From assembly GCA_003646715.1 (NCBI GenBank), contig QMLL01000026.1, positions 1-11,261 on the forward strand: a stretch of DNA of 11,261 bases. The letters run 5' to 3'. The notes under the pieces were generated by a model. That model saw only the letters and a program-made list of their open reading frames with translations, searched no databases and was not told the DNA's origin. Made by a program: the position numbers and the translations under genes. The stretch comes from Deltaproteobacteria bacterium. GTDB taxonomy: Bacteria; Desulfobacterota; Syntrophobacteria; B119-G9. Positions within the stretch are counted from its first letter, which is position 1. Each line of letters starts with the position of its first letter. Shown piece after piece: positions 1 through 6,659 of this stretch.

Positions 1-100
1 CCATGCACTTCTCGTGATGACAGGCAAAAATTATTGCAGGAAAAAGCCGCGCTGCGAAGGATGTCCTCTGGTAGATCTTTAATATTTCAGAAAGTCGGTG

Positions 101-952
101 TTATTTTCTGAGTTCATAAGAGAAATACACTTTAATCCCTTTCTCTTTGGCAAAGGAGAGAACTTGTGGAGAAGTCTGGTAGGTAATAAGTACAGGAAAT
201 ATATCCCTGCCAGTTATATTGCCCACTTTCTTAATAAGTTTTTGAAATTTATCGACATCTTTTTTCTTTAGCTGTGTTTTCGCCTCTCCAAGTACGTTGA
301 ACATCGACCCGTTTTTCTCGGCTTCTCCCCAGATATTTACTTCAATGTATCGATTTGGAGCAACTTCTAGGTGACCTCGTTTCAAATCACCTATTACTTT
401 TAGGCCGAATTCACTGTTTAGGAGTGATGGCAGAGCCCAGATTGCCTCGTCTTCCAAGCGATAACCCACTGAATGTGAAAGTCCTCCAAGTTGTTCCCTT
501 GTTTTTCTGTGTTCTTTAATAAGTTTGGCAAGCTCTGTTTCGGTTCTTCTTTGCGCATCGGCTAGTTCTTCGACTTTGATCGCGAGTGAATCCAGTCTTT
601 CTTCGGTTTTCTTTTGAGCCTGGGCCAGCTCTTCCACTCTCTCTTCCGTTCTTTTTTGAGCTTGGGCCAGCTCTTCAACTTTTATAGTGAGTGAATCCAG
701 TCTTTCTTCAGTTTTCTTTTGAGCTTGAGCCAGTTCCTCAACTTTTATGGTAAGTGAATCCAGTCTTTTTTCGGTTCTTTTTTGTGCTTCAGCAAGCTCA
801 TGCACAACAGCCTTAAGTTCAAGAAAATCTTCCCTTTTGACCGTATCACTAAGTTCCTCATAAACTTGGTGCACTATGAGTGTTAGCTTTCTGGCGGGTT
901 CATCACCGAAAGTATCTTTTAGCTCGTTGTATATTTTAAAAGTATCTAGCAT
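101..952 (-). CDS. Coiled-coil protein with PD-(D/E)XK-like C-terminal domain (DUF3782-like)
   Basis: 283 aa, ATG start at 952 with GAGGAA about 10 nt upstream. Residues 1-45 form a short helical N-terminus. Residues about 46-155 are a continuous heptad coiled coil built from near-identical 21-residue units (consensus starts RLDSLTIKVEELAQAQ). Residues 160-283 form a globular domain. Its features, E204-V-N206 followed by G222-E223-A-K225 after a beta-rich stretch, resemble the core of PD-(D/E)XK nuclease-fold domains of the DUF3782 type. In many such enzymes the first acidic position is Asp, but here it is Asn206, so catalysis is uncertain. No signal peptide or membrane segment is seen, so it should be cytoplasmic. 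A strong promoter lies immediately upstream, so the gene is probably transcribed alone. Its substrate and role are unknown, and a DNA-related or phage-defence role is only a possibility. It has no obvious link to the PHA genes. Confidence 0.75.
   Translation of the reverse strand: MLDTFKIYNELKDTFGDEPARKLTLIVHQVYEELSDTVKREDFLELKAVVHELAEAQKRTEKRLDSLTIKVEELAQAQKKTEERLDSLTIKVEELAQAQKRTEERVEELAQAQKKTEERLDSLAIKVEELADAQRRTETELAKLIKEHRKTREQLGGLSHSVGYRLEDEAIWALPSLLNSEFGLKVIGDLKRGHLEVAPNRYIEVNIWGEAEKNGSMFNVLGEAKTQLKKKDVDKFQKLIKKVGNITGRDIFPVLITYQTSPQVLSFAKEKGIKVYFSYELRK
536..766 (-). repeat. In-frame tandem repeat, 63-bp units coding for coiled coil
   Basis: The region encodes residues 63-139 of the coiled-coil protein. 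It has four units starting at residues 63, 84, 105 and 119. Three are 21 residues (63 bp) long. The unit at 105-118 is 14 residues, so it has lost exactly one heptad. A partial unit (ELAEAQKRTEK) precedes the array. The heptad register is kept throughout. Confidence 0.85.
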
Positions 953-979
953 GATGTTTTTTATTCCTCTAACTTGCTA

Positions 980-1008
980 ATTATACTGGATAGATAGGTC
1001 TAGGTCAA
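980..1008 (-). promoter_or_regulatory. Sigma70-type promoter of the coiled-coil gene
   Basis: On the minus strand, TTGACC (1003-1008) is followed by a 17-bp spacer and a perfect TATAAT (980-985). The -10 box is about 28 bp upstream of the ATG at 952. This is the closest match to consensus in the window. Confidence 0.75.
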
Positions 1009-1050
1009 AATCGTTTTTTCAAATGTAGATGAGGAAGTCCAAGATGGAAT

Positions 1051-1078
1051 AGCAGCAGGTGTTTTTGCACCTGCTGCT
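1051..1078 (-). terminator. Hairpin 3' of the first GYF_2/RDD gene
   Basis: A perfect 11-bp inverted repeat, AGCAGCAGGTG (1051-1061) and CACCTGCTGCT (1068-1078), has a 6-nt loop. It starts 8 nt past the stop codon of the minus-strand gene ending at 1087. No T-run follows on the minus strand (ATTCCATCTT follows), so it may act as a 3'-end-stabilising hairpin or weak terminator rather than a canonical intrinsic terminator. Confidence 0.55.
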
Positions 1079-1086
1079 GAATGACA

Positions 1087-1719
1087 TTATTCGGCGAGGC
1101 TTATAACGATTGTCTTGGAAGCAATGTTGTGCAGCATTCTTCGCTTGCTGTCAGTGAAGAACCAGATCCAGCCGATAAAGCCTGCAAAAGAAAGTACCAG
1201 ATACCAGAGGAAAATTGGCGCTAGTGGAGCTGGCTGCATAGTTTCTTCGTTTAAGAGTTTCAGCTTCATGGCCTTGTAGCCTATTGTCTGTCCGCCGCCA
1301 TAGTCTGACATAAAATAAACGTAGTAGGGAATGGAAACAAGAAATCCACCGACCAATGGTATAAACATCCCTACAATGATACTGGGTATGAAGAGAATCG
1401 CGGCATCTATCAAGCCTGCGAGGAATCTTGGCATGAAATCGGCGTAGTTAACGGCTGCCTGCTGGTACCCGGCAAACGCCTGCTGCTGTGGTTGTGCTTG
1501 AGCACCTTCTCCTGGAGGGGGCGGAGTGTATGCACCACCCTGAAGTTCAGGAAAGGCTGCTATCAGTTCTGCTACTTCTTTGACCTGGGCCCATTGCTGC
1601 ATACCCTGTTTCCAAGCAAGGGTTTGTAAAGTAATTTTTCCGCTGGAGATATATGCCCTGATTTGATCGTCTTTCAGAGGGCCAACGTTTTGTCCATCAA
1701 TGTGGAAATAGTAGTCCAT
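1087..1719 (-). CDS. GYF_2 (DUF4339)-RDD family membrane protein, paralogue 1
   Basis: 210 aa from the ATG at 1719, which has GAAGAGGAG 6-7 nt upstream. The in-frame ATG at 1737 would add six residues, but it has no ribosome binding site and would put that GAGGAG inside the gene. Residues 2-58 are a GYF_2 domain (YYFHIDGQNVGPL at the start, LAWKQGMQQWAQV in the middle). Residues about 63-90 are a Pro/Gln/Ala-rich linker. The rest is an RDD domain with RFLAGLIDAAI opening the first membrane helix, a hydrophobic stretch at about 106-135, another at about 167-190, and a closing DSKRRMLHNIASKT. The family usually has LHD where this protein has LHN. RDD proteins are inner-membrane proteins of mostly unknown function, and some are proposed as ion exchangers. 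GYF_2 is thought to mediate protein contacts in the cytoplasm. The gene is paralogous to its upstream neighbour. Confidence 0.85.
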   Translation of the reverse strand: MDYYFHIDGQNVGPLKDDQIRAYISSGKITLQTLAWKQGMQQWAQVKEVAELIAAFPELQGGAYTPPPPGEGAQAQPQQQAFAGYQQAAVNYADFMPRFLAGLIDAAILFIPSIIVGMFIPLVGGFLVSIPYYVYFMSDYGGGQTIGYKAMKLKLLNEETMQPAPLAPIFLWYLVLSFAGFIGWIWFFTDSKRRMLHNIASKTIVISLAE

Positions 1720-1780
1720 TATTTTCTCCTCTTCCATTCAACAGGGTTTGTGTTTTGAAATTTTTTACTATTATCGTGTA

Positions 1781-1810
1781 CATATACATTGTGGATGCTT
1801 GTCTTGTCAA
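1781..1810 (-). promoter_or_regulatory. Putative promoter of GYF_2-RDD paralogue 1
   Basis: On the minus strand, TTGACA (1805-1810) is followed by an 18-bp spacer and TATATG (1781-1786). A 17-bp spacer would give GTATAT. It lies about 60 bp upstream of the start at 1719, in the gap behind the second GYF_2/RDD gene, so the two paralogues may be transcribed separately. Confidence 0.5.
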
Positions 1811-1851
1811 TGAAAACCTGATAATAACTCTTTTAGCCTGCTGGGGGTTTT

Positions 1852-2562
1852 CTATTTGTTCACTACCAGGCATCCTGCCATCATATCATGGAGTCCCTGT
1901 TTTTTCTTTGTAAATCCTATCATAAGAAATCCGATGAAAAGAATCATGGCTGATATGATTTTTCCAAAATATCTACCGGTAGCTTTCCCGAATCCGATCC
2001 TGTGCCCGTTGAGATCAGTTACTTTTATGCCCAATGCCATTTTTCCTAAAGTTCCCTGTGTTTGTGAAGATTCCATCAGTGCGAAGTATAGCCAACCAAG
2101 GATTGCACCAACGATATTACCGATTCCTCTCATAAGATCAGGGTCTCTGGTTCCCAAGGCTACCAGCACAAAACCAAGAGCGAATCCTATCAGTCCACCT
2201 GCAATGCCTGTAATAATGCCGTCCAGAAAAGCCGCAGCGAATCTTTTCCAGAAACCTGCATAGTTTCCTGTTACACCCCACTGGTTTTCTTTTACTGGTA
2301 TCTGTTGATAGCGAAGATATGACTCAGGTTGTGGTTCCACGCGAGGCATTGTAATGGGGGTTGATGATGGTTTTGGGGCACCTTCAAGTTCAGGGAACGT
2401 TACAAGCAGTTCGGGAACGTTTTTTACTTTTGCCCACTGTTTCATACCAGGTTTCCATGCTAGGGTATCCTTTTTGACTCTCCCCGATGATACAAGCTGT
2501 CGTATCTCATCTTCTTTCAAGGGACCAACATTTCGACCATTAATGTGAAAAAAATACTGCAT
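1852..2562 (-). CDS. GYF_2 (DUF4339)-RDD family membrane protein, paralogue 2
   Basis: 236 aa, ATG at 2562 with GGGAGATGAAGG upstream. Residues 1-60 are a GYF_2 domain (MQYFFHINGRNVGPLKEDEI) closely similar to the neighbour's. Residues about 62-95 are a Pro-rich linker. The RDD domain has RFAAAFLDGI at about 107-116, hydrophobic helices at about 112-135, 147-163 and 200-217, and the closing signature KKKQGLHDMMAG, which keeps the usual LHD. It is predicted to be an inner-membrane protein with its GYF_2 domain in the cytoplasm. It is a tandem duplicate of the 1087-1719 gene, and the RDD halves have diverged more than the GYF_2 halves. Function is unknown. A long structured leader lies ahead of it, and its promoter is divergent from the PHA operon. 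Confidence 0.85.
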   Translation of the reverse strand: MQYFFHINGRNVGPLKEDEIRQLVSSGRVKKDTLAWKPGMKQWAKVKNVPELLVTFPELEGAPKPSSTPITMPRVEPQPESYLRYQQIPVKENQWGVTGNYAGFWKRFAAAFLDGIITGIAGGLIGFALGFVLVALGTRDPDLMRGIGNIVGAILGWLYFALMESSQTQGTLGKMALGIKVTDLNGHRIGFGKATGRYFGKIISAMILFIGFLMIGFTKKKQGLHDMMAGCLVVNK

Positions 2563-2614
2563 CCTTCATCTCCCTTTCGTTTTATAATCTACCTAGGAAC
2601 GGTGATATTTATCA

Positions 2615-2714
2615 GTTGTTGAGTTAAAATTCTACTAACCAGCATTGCTGGACTCAATGTGCCCAGCAACAACGAACAATGAAAGCTTCTGGCTCAAGAT
2701 AGGCTTAGTAGAAT
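2615..2714 (-). promoter_or_regulatory. Structured 5' leader of GYF_2-RDD paralogue 2 (candidate cis-regulatory RNA)
   Basis: A perfect 10-bp inverted repeat, ATTCTACTAA (2629-2638) and TTAGTAGAAT (2705-2714), encloses 66 nt. Inside, CCAGC-ATT-GCTGG (2639-2651) can fold as a small hairpin. Alternatively, 2645-2651 can pair with 2663-2669 (7 bp, 11-nt loop), which excludes the first. GTTGTTG (2615-2621) can also pair with CAACAAC (2667-2673). If the promoter at 2725-2753 is used, all of this lies in a leader of about 155 nt. I recognise no known riboswitch class. The same 86-bp segment could instead be a small relic element with terminal inverted repeats, but no flanking target duplication is seen. 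Confidence 0.4.
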
Positions 2715-2724
2715 AGGACACTTT

Positions 2725-2753
2725 CATATAAAACTATGGGTCTGATTTGTCAA
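2725..2753 (-). promoter_or_regulatory. Putative promoter of GYF_2-RDD paralogue 2
   Basis: On the minus strand, TTGACA (2748-2753) is followed by a 17-bp spacer and TATATG (2725-2730). Transcription would begin near 2718, right at the edge of the inverted repeat in the leader. Confidence 0.55.
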
Positions 2754-2839
2754 AAAAACAACTAGCTCACTGCCAGAAACGAATTTCCTGCGTATATTTC
2801 AGGCTCCGGAGCTATATTAGTCTTTTAGAATAAGTGATT

Positions 2840-2894
2840 AATATTTGACATCACCCAAAAAGTGTTTTGACTATGGTCTCAGATGTTGTATGTT
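2840..2894 (+). promoter_or_regulatory. Promoter/operator region of the phaC operon
   Basis: The best promoter match is TTGACT (2867-2872), a 16-bp spacer and TATGTT (2889-2894). A TTGACA lies upstream at 2845-2850, and a third TTGAC-type box lies at 2893-2898. The block AATATTTGACATCAC (2840-2854) contains two 10-base words that recur in the phaR-phasin intergenic region, and ACTATGGT (2870-2877) recurs in the phasin promoter. A 6-bp hairpin, ATCTGG/CCAGAT (2916-2935), follows before the start codon. Which box is the real -35 cannot be settled by eye. Confidence 0.4.
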
Positions 2895-2981
2895 GACCTT
2901 CTTTTGCGGTGTAAAATCTGGTTTTTTCGCCAGATATGTCTATGATTGAGAAAGGGATACAATTTTTATAAAGAGGGAGGA

Positions 2982-4397
2982 ATGACGAAATCGAAAAAGG
3001 TGCTTGAGTTCATAGATCCGTTTAGTGATGAATTTAAAAATGTTACCAATGCAAGAGATGACAAACACTACCGAGAATTTTATGAAGAAATTTTCAAAAG
3101 TATTCCTACGAGAGCTAGGGCTGCTATTGTAAGAAATTATCTTGAGTATTTGAACAAGTCGGCAAAGCCTTTCTTTGAACTTGCCAGCCCGGGTGCCTGG
3201 GGAAATCCCGACGCAATTGCCAGCAATTCTACGGAAATATGGGAAAATTGGTTTCGCATGTGGGCGGGAGCAACCAAGTATCTCTACGATTTGATGATTT
3301 CCATGAAATTAATTGAAAAATCGAGCGTGTACTACGAAGTAGGCAGGAATATAGCTGTAACACCCTGTGAGGTGGTTCACGAAACTCCTCTGTTAAAACT
3401 CAAAAGATACATTCCTGTGTCTGATGAGGTCTACGAAGTTCCGCTTTTTATGATCTATTCTATCATTAATGCTTACTATATACTTGATCTTACTCAAGAA
3501 TTAAGCATGATTCGGTACATGGTCGAAAAGGGATACGATGTATTTGTTACCGACTGGAAACTCATAACAGAAGAAACCAAAAATGCCACACTTGAAGACT
3601 ATATTTCCGAGATTATGGAGGCCAAGCGAGTCATAAAAAACCTGACAGGCCAGGACAAGATAGGCGGGCTTGGCTACTGTATAGGCGGGACGTACATCGA
3701 CATTGACGCTGCCCTGAATGAGGAATACAAATACCTTATTAATCTCACCACGCTTCTCAATTCCAAGATTGGGGAAGAAGGGGCGGGCCTTATGGGGGCT
3801 TTCTCGGATTTTTCGATCAACGATATTGATCGATTTATAGAAACGTATAATGGTGTTTTCCCCGGTGAGGTTCTGAAGGGTTTTTTTGACTGGGTAAAGC
3901 CTGAGAAAGCCGCTATGATGTTTATGGATATGTATTTTTACGGAAACGAGTACAAGTATGCCAGTGATGCAGTGTTTTTCTGGAATACCCATTCCACAAG
4001 GGATCTGGCCGGTCCTGCTCACAGACAATACCTGTGGGAAATATACTATAAGAATAACCTGGCAAAGGGAAAGATGAAGCTTTTTGACAAGAAAGTAGAC
4101 TTGAAAAATATTACTGTGCCTTTCTGTAACGTTGCGGCTCTTTTTGATCACATCGTACCTTTCCCCAACGCCTTATCAACGGCTTACCTGATAGGGACTC
4201 CCAGGGAGGATCAGACAACAATCAAGATTTATGGTGGACACGTCCGCGGAGTGGTCAATCCGCACCTTTATCCGGTACTTGAAGGATTCATGAGAAAACA
4301 TTCAGGTAAAAAAGAAAGAAAAGTGAACTATTCCAGTGCCTTTCAACAAGGGCTTTCCAATCCTTCTCATGATGCTCATGCCGGAAGCGCTGCGTAG
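2982..4397 (+). CDS. phaC: PHA synthase, class I/II-like, shortened N-terminus
   Basis: 471 aa from the ATG at 2982, preceded by GAGGGAGG. An in-frame TTG at 2946 lacks such a site. It polymerises (R)-3-hydroxyacyl-CoA into PHA at the granule surface. It has an alpha/beta-hydrolase fold with the synthase lipase box G-Y-C-I-G-G (C233 nucleophile), D389 in LFDHIVP and H420 in YGGHVRGVVNP. The spacings C to D of 156 and D to H of 31 fit PHA synthases. Class I/II features are NIAVTPCEVV (TPG is usual, here TPC), VFFWNTHSTRDLAGPAH at 331-347, and the GVVNP after the catalytic His. It is shorter than typical class I enzymes (about 560-600 aa) and longer than class III (about 360 aa). The C-terminal 30 residues are a polar, Ser/Ala/His-rich tail. 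It is first in the operon, 167 nt ahead of phaE. Whether it is active, and whether it pairs with PhaE, is inference. Confidence 0.9.
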   Translation: MTKSKKVLEFIDPFSDEFKNVTNARDDKHYREFYEEIFKSIPTRARAAIVRNYLEYLNKSAKPFFELASPGAWGNPDAIASNSTEIWENWFRMWAGATKYLYDLMISMKLIEKSSVYYEVGRNIAVTPCEVVHETPLLKLKRYIPVSDEVYEVPLFMIYSIINAYYILDLTQELSMIRYMVEKGYDVFVTDWKLITEETKNATLEDYISEIMEAKRVIKNLTGQDKIGGLGYCIGGTYIDIDAALNEEYKYLINLTTLLNSKIGEEGAGLMGAFSDFSINDIDRFIETYNGVFPGEVLKGFFDWVKPEKAAMMFMDMYFYGNEYKYASDAVFFWNTHSTRDLAGPAHRQYLWEIYYKNNLAKGKMKLFDKKVDLKNITVPFCNVAALFDHIVPFPNALSTAYLIGTPREDQTTIKIYGGHVRGVVNPHLYPVLEGFMRKHSGKKERKVNYSSAFQQGLSNPSHDAHAGSAA

Positions 4398-4483
4398 CTG
4401 ATCCCCAAGCAAGTATCGAACCGAGTTTAGCTAGCAGGAGGTTGGTAAAAACTAATAAAAGAGAATGGTCGAAACCCATGCTC

Positions 4484-4521
4484 AGGATAGATGTTTGTGG
4501 GCAAAGGAAAAAATCTATCCT
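4484..4521 (+). repeat. Inverted repeat in the phaC-phaE gap
   Basis: AGGATAGAT (4484-4492) and ATCTATCCT (4513-4521) form a perfect 9-bp stem with a 20-nt loop. The loop holds a smaller TTTG/CAAA pairing (4494-4505). It lies in the 167-nt gap between the first synthase and phaE, the longest gap in the operon. It could be an mRNA processing or stability element. No adjacent T-run supports termination. Confidence 0.45.
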
Positions 4522-4564
4522 TACATGTCAGATGAGTAAAACTAAATTTTTTACGGAGTTTAAG

Positions 4565-5452
4565 ATGAGTAATGGAGATCAAAAGGGAAAAGAGGGCGAT
4601 ATTTTCACTAGCTGGATGAAGTCCAGTATTGATTTTTGGACGTCTATGGGGAAAGCGTGGCCTGATTTGGTTGGGATGTTTCAATCCGGTAATACCGAGA
4701 GCCAGCCACTGGAGTTTTTGAAATCCTGGCAATCAATGATGAAAATGTCCGAGGGATTAATGTCCGCCCTGTATTCGTCCGGAACGGTTGCATCAGCTTT
4801 AAGTGGATTAAGCGGGCTGCCGGAGATAGCACTGAAACTGTCGAAAACCGGCTGGGATGGCTACTTCCATTTGTATCAACAATGGCTAGAGAAAAGTGTG
4901 GGAGGCACCAAGCCTTCTCAGGCTTACGTATTTGAAAAACTTGATGAGAATACGTTTAAAACCTGGACCGAAATCTATGAAAAAGAGTTCAAACAGCTCT
5001 TAAAAATGCCGAAAATTGGCTTGTCGAGGGAATATCAGGAACGAATGGCTGAATTTGTAGATAAGTTCAATGTGTTTCAAACTACCATGGCTGAATTTCT
5101 TTATACTCTTTACCTGCCTATTGAAAAGTCTGTCCAGATTGTCCAGCAGACCATGGGAGAAATGGCGAAGAAGGGTGAGCTTGGGGACGATTTTAAGAAG
5201 TATTACAAGATGTGGATTAAGACCCTGGAAGGCCATTACATGACGCTTTTTAAGTCGTCCGAGTATACAAAAATTCTAAAGAAACTGCTGGATGCGGTGG
5301 AAGAATACAAGATTGCCAGGGAAGAAGTTATGATGGATATGCTTCAGAATCTTCCCTTACCAACCAATCGGGATATTGATGATGTATACAAAGAACTGTA
5401 TGACCTGAAAAGACAGGTTAGGGAATTGTCCAGAAAAATTGAACAAGAGTAA
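4565..5452 (+). CDS. phaE: Class III PHA synthase subunit PhaE
   Basis: 295 aa from the ATG at 4565, preceded by ACGGAG with 6-nt spacing. The reading frame is open back to 4442, but the upstream TTG and ATG candidates (4442, 4532) have no properly spaced ribosome binding site. PhaE is the non-catalytic partner of class III PhaC and is needed for full synthase activity at the granule. The protein is helical with many aromatic and Met residues. KMPKIGLSREYQE lies at 147-159. The family's hallmark C-terminal segment runs from about 263: LPLPTNRDIDDVYKELYDLK, continuing as a basic coiled coil to residue 293. PhaE proteins are typically 300-360 aa, so this one is slightly short. It lies 27 nt upstream of the class III phaC, as expected for a co-translated subunit pair. 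Confidence 0.92.
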   Translation: MSNGDQKGKEGDIFTSWMKSSIDFWTSMGKAWPDLVGMFQSGNTESQPLEFLKSWQSMMKMSEGLMSALYSSGTVASALSGLSGLPEIALKLSKTGWDGYFHLYQQWLEKSVGGTKPSQAYVFEKLDENTFKTWTEIYEKEFKQLLKMPKIGLSREYQERMAEFVDKFNVFQTTMAEFLYTLYLPIEKSVQIVQQTMGEMAKKGELGDDFKKYYKMWIKTLEGHYMTLFKSSEYTKILKKLLDAVEEYKIAREEVMMDMLQNLPLPTNRDIDDVYKELYDLKRQVRELSRKIEQE

Positions 5453-5479
5453 CGATATATTGTTTAAACGGGGGTATTT

Positions 5480-6613
5480 ATGAGTGAACCCAAAATAGCA
5501 GTAGACCTGATACTTGAGAAGCTGGCCGAAGAGACGGAAAGAACTCAGGAACGTTTTCGAAAGGCCAAGGATGTGTTGCTGGGAAAATTAGATACTGATA
5601 TTGCGACTACACCGTATGAAGTGGTGTATCAAATAGATCGAGTGAAATTAAAACACTACAAGCCTAAAGTTAAAAGGAGCATAAAAACACCACTGTTGGT
5701 GGTCTATGCTTTGATTAACCGCGAAACCATGCTTGATCTCCAGCCGGGTAGAAGTGTGGTGCAAAATTTTCTCAACGAAGGATTAGATCTCTACATGATT
5801 GACTGGGGATACCCGACCAGAAAAGATAAGTTCCTGGGTATAGATGACCATGTAAACGTATACATGGATAGTGTTATTGATTTTATAAGGAAAAAGCACA
5901 AAATAAAGAAAATCAACCTCATGGGAATATGCATGGGAGGAACTTTTTCTGTTATATATACTGCGCTTCATCCCGATAAAATCAAGAATCTTATAACCAC
6001 TGTTACTCCTACCAACTTTGATACAGACAAAGGATTACTCCACATCTGGACGAGGCAAATTGACGCGAAGAAGCTTGTAAGGGCCTATGGAAATATGCCG
6101 GGGGATATCCTGAATCTTGGATTCCTTCTGCTTAATCCTGCCCGCCTGATGATTGATAAATACGTTGGATTCCTTGAAAATATAGATAACAAAACATTCG
6201 TTGAAAATTTTATCCGGATGGAAAAATGGATATTTGACAGCCCTGATGTGCCAGGAGAGACATTCAGGCAGTTTATCGAGGATTGTTACCAGAAGAATTT
6301 ACTTATTCAAAACAAGATGGTGGTGGGGGGAAAGAAAGTTGACCTCAGGAAGATTAAAGTTCCGTTGCTGAATATTTATGGGAAGTTTGATCACCTTGTT
6401 CCACCTGAAGCATGTGAACTTCTTACAAAAAAGATTGGTAGTAAGGATACTGAGGACATCTGTCTGGACACAGGCCACATAGGGATTTACGTGAGCTCAA
6501 AGTGCCAGCGTGAACTGGTGCCCAAGATAGCCCAGTGGCTTAAGGAAAGAGACAAAACGGTTCGTAAAACTGCGAAGAAAAAGAAAACGGCTTCAAAGGC
6601 CAAGGCAAAGTAA
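5480..6613 (+). CDS. phaC: Class III PHA synthase subunit PhaC
   Basis: 377 aa, ATG at 5480 with GGGGG about 6 nt upstream. It is the catalytic subunit of a PhaC-PhaE synthase. The lipase box is G-I-C-M-G-G (149-154, nucleophile C151). Asp304 lies in GKFDHLVPPEA and His333 in DTGHIGIYVS. The C-D and D-H spacings (153 and 29) equal those known for the Allochromatium vinosum class III enzyme. TTPYEVVYQIDRVKLKHYKP near residues 43-62 is the usual N-terminal class III segment. There is no class I N-terminal domain. An odd feature is the extreme C-terminus (about 359-377), a Lys/Ala-rich tail (KKKKTASKAKAK) beyond the hydrolase fold, recalling the nucleic-acid-binding tails of some granule proteins. 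It sits between phaE and the GAF gene in the same operon. Confidence 0.95.
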   Translation: MSEPKIAVDLILEKLAEETERTQERFRKAKDVLLGKLDTDIATTPYEVVYQIDRVKLKHYKPKVKRSIKTPLLVVYALINRETMLDLQPGRSVVQNFLNEGLDLYMIDWGYPTRKDKFLGIDDHVNVYMDSVIDFIRKKHKIKKINLMGICMGGTFSVIYTALHPDKIKNLITTVTPTNFDTDKGLLHIWTRQIDAKKLVRAYGNMPGDILNLGFLLLNPARLMIDKYVGFLENIDNKTFVENFIRMEKWIFDSPDVPGETFRQFIEDCYQKNLLIQNKMVVGGKKVDLRKIKVPLLNIYGKFDHLVPPEACELLTKKIGSKDTEDICLDTGHIGIYVSSKCQRELVPKIAQWLKERDKTVRKTAKKKKTASKAKAK

Positions 6614-6659
6614 TTATTGACAGAGTGTAAATAAATCAATGTGAAACCAGGAGTGGGAT

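Noticed and set aside
1..111. Open plus-strand frame from the window start to a TGA at 109-111 (36 codons), possibly the end of a convergent gene.
   Set aside because: It is too short to recognise, overlaps the 3' end of the minus-strand gene, and has no supporting motif.
1812..1852. GAAAACC/GGTTTTC inverted repeat after the second GYF_2-RDD gene as a terminator.
   Set aside because: It has only 7 bp, a 27-nt loop, overlap with the stop codon and no T-run on the exit side.
1856..2263. A 135-codon plus-strand frame opposite the second GYF_2-RDD gene.
   Set aside because: It is a Pro/Ser/Ile-rich antisense shadow of a recognised gene and has no ribosome binding site.
2629..2714. A small transposable element (MITE-like) defined by the 10-bp inverted repeats.
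   Set aside because: There is no flanking target duplication and no second copy in the window. A leader RNA structure explains it as well.
2942..2971. Nine-codon ORF (MIEKGIQFL) just before the first phaC, a possible leader peptide.
   Set aside because: It has no ribosome binding site, no run of a single amino acid, and no attenuator-type hairpin after it. Chance is more likely.
3501..4151. A 216-codon open frame on the minus strand inside the first phaC.
   Set aside because: It is antisense to a strongly supported synthase, has no domain signature, and looks like a shadow of codon bias.
4465..4539. 24-codon ATG ORF in the phaC-phaE gap.
   Set aside because: The upstream AGGAGG is too far (23 nt) and the peptide has no recognisable feature. 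It overlaps the hairpin.
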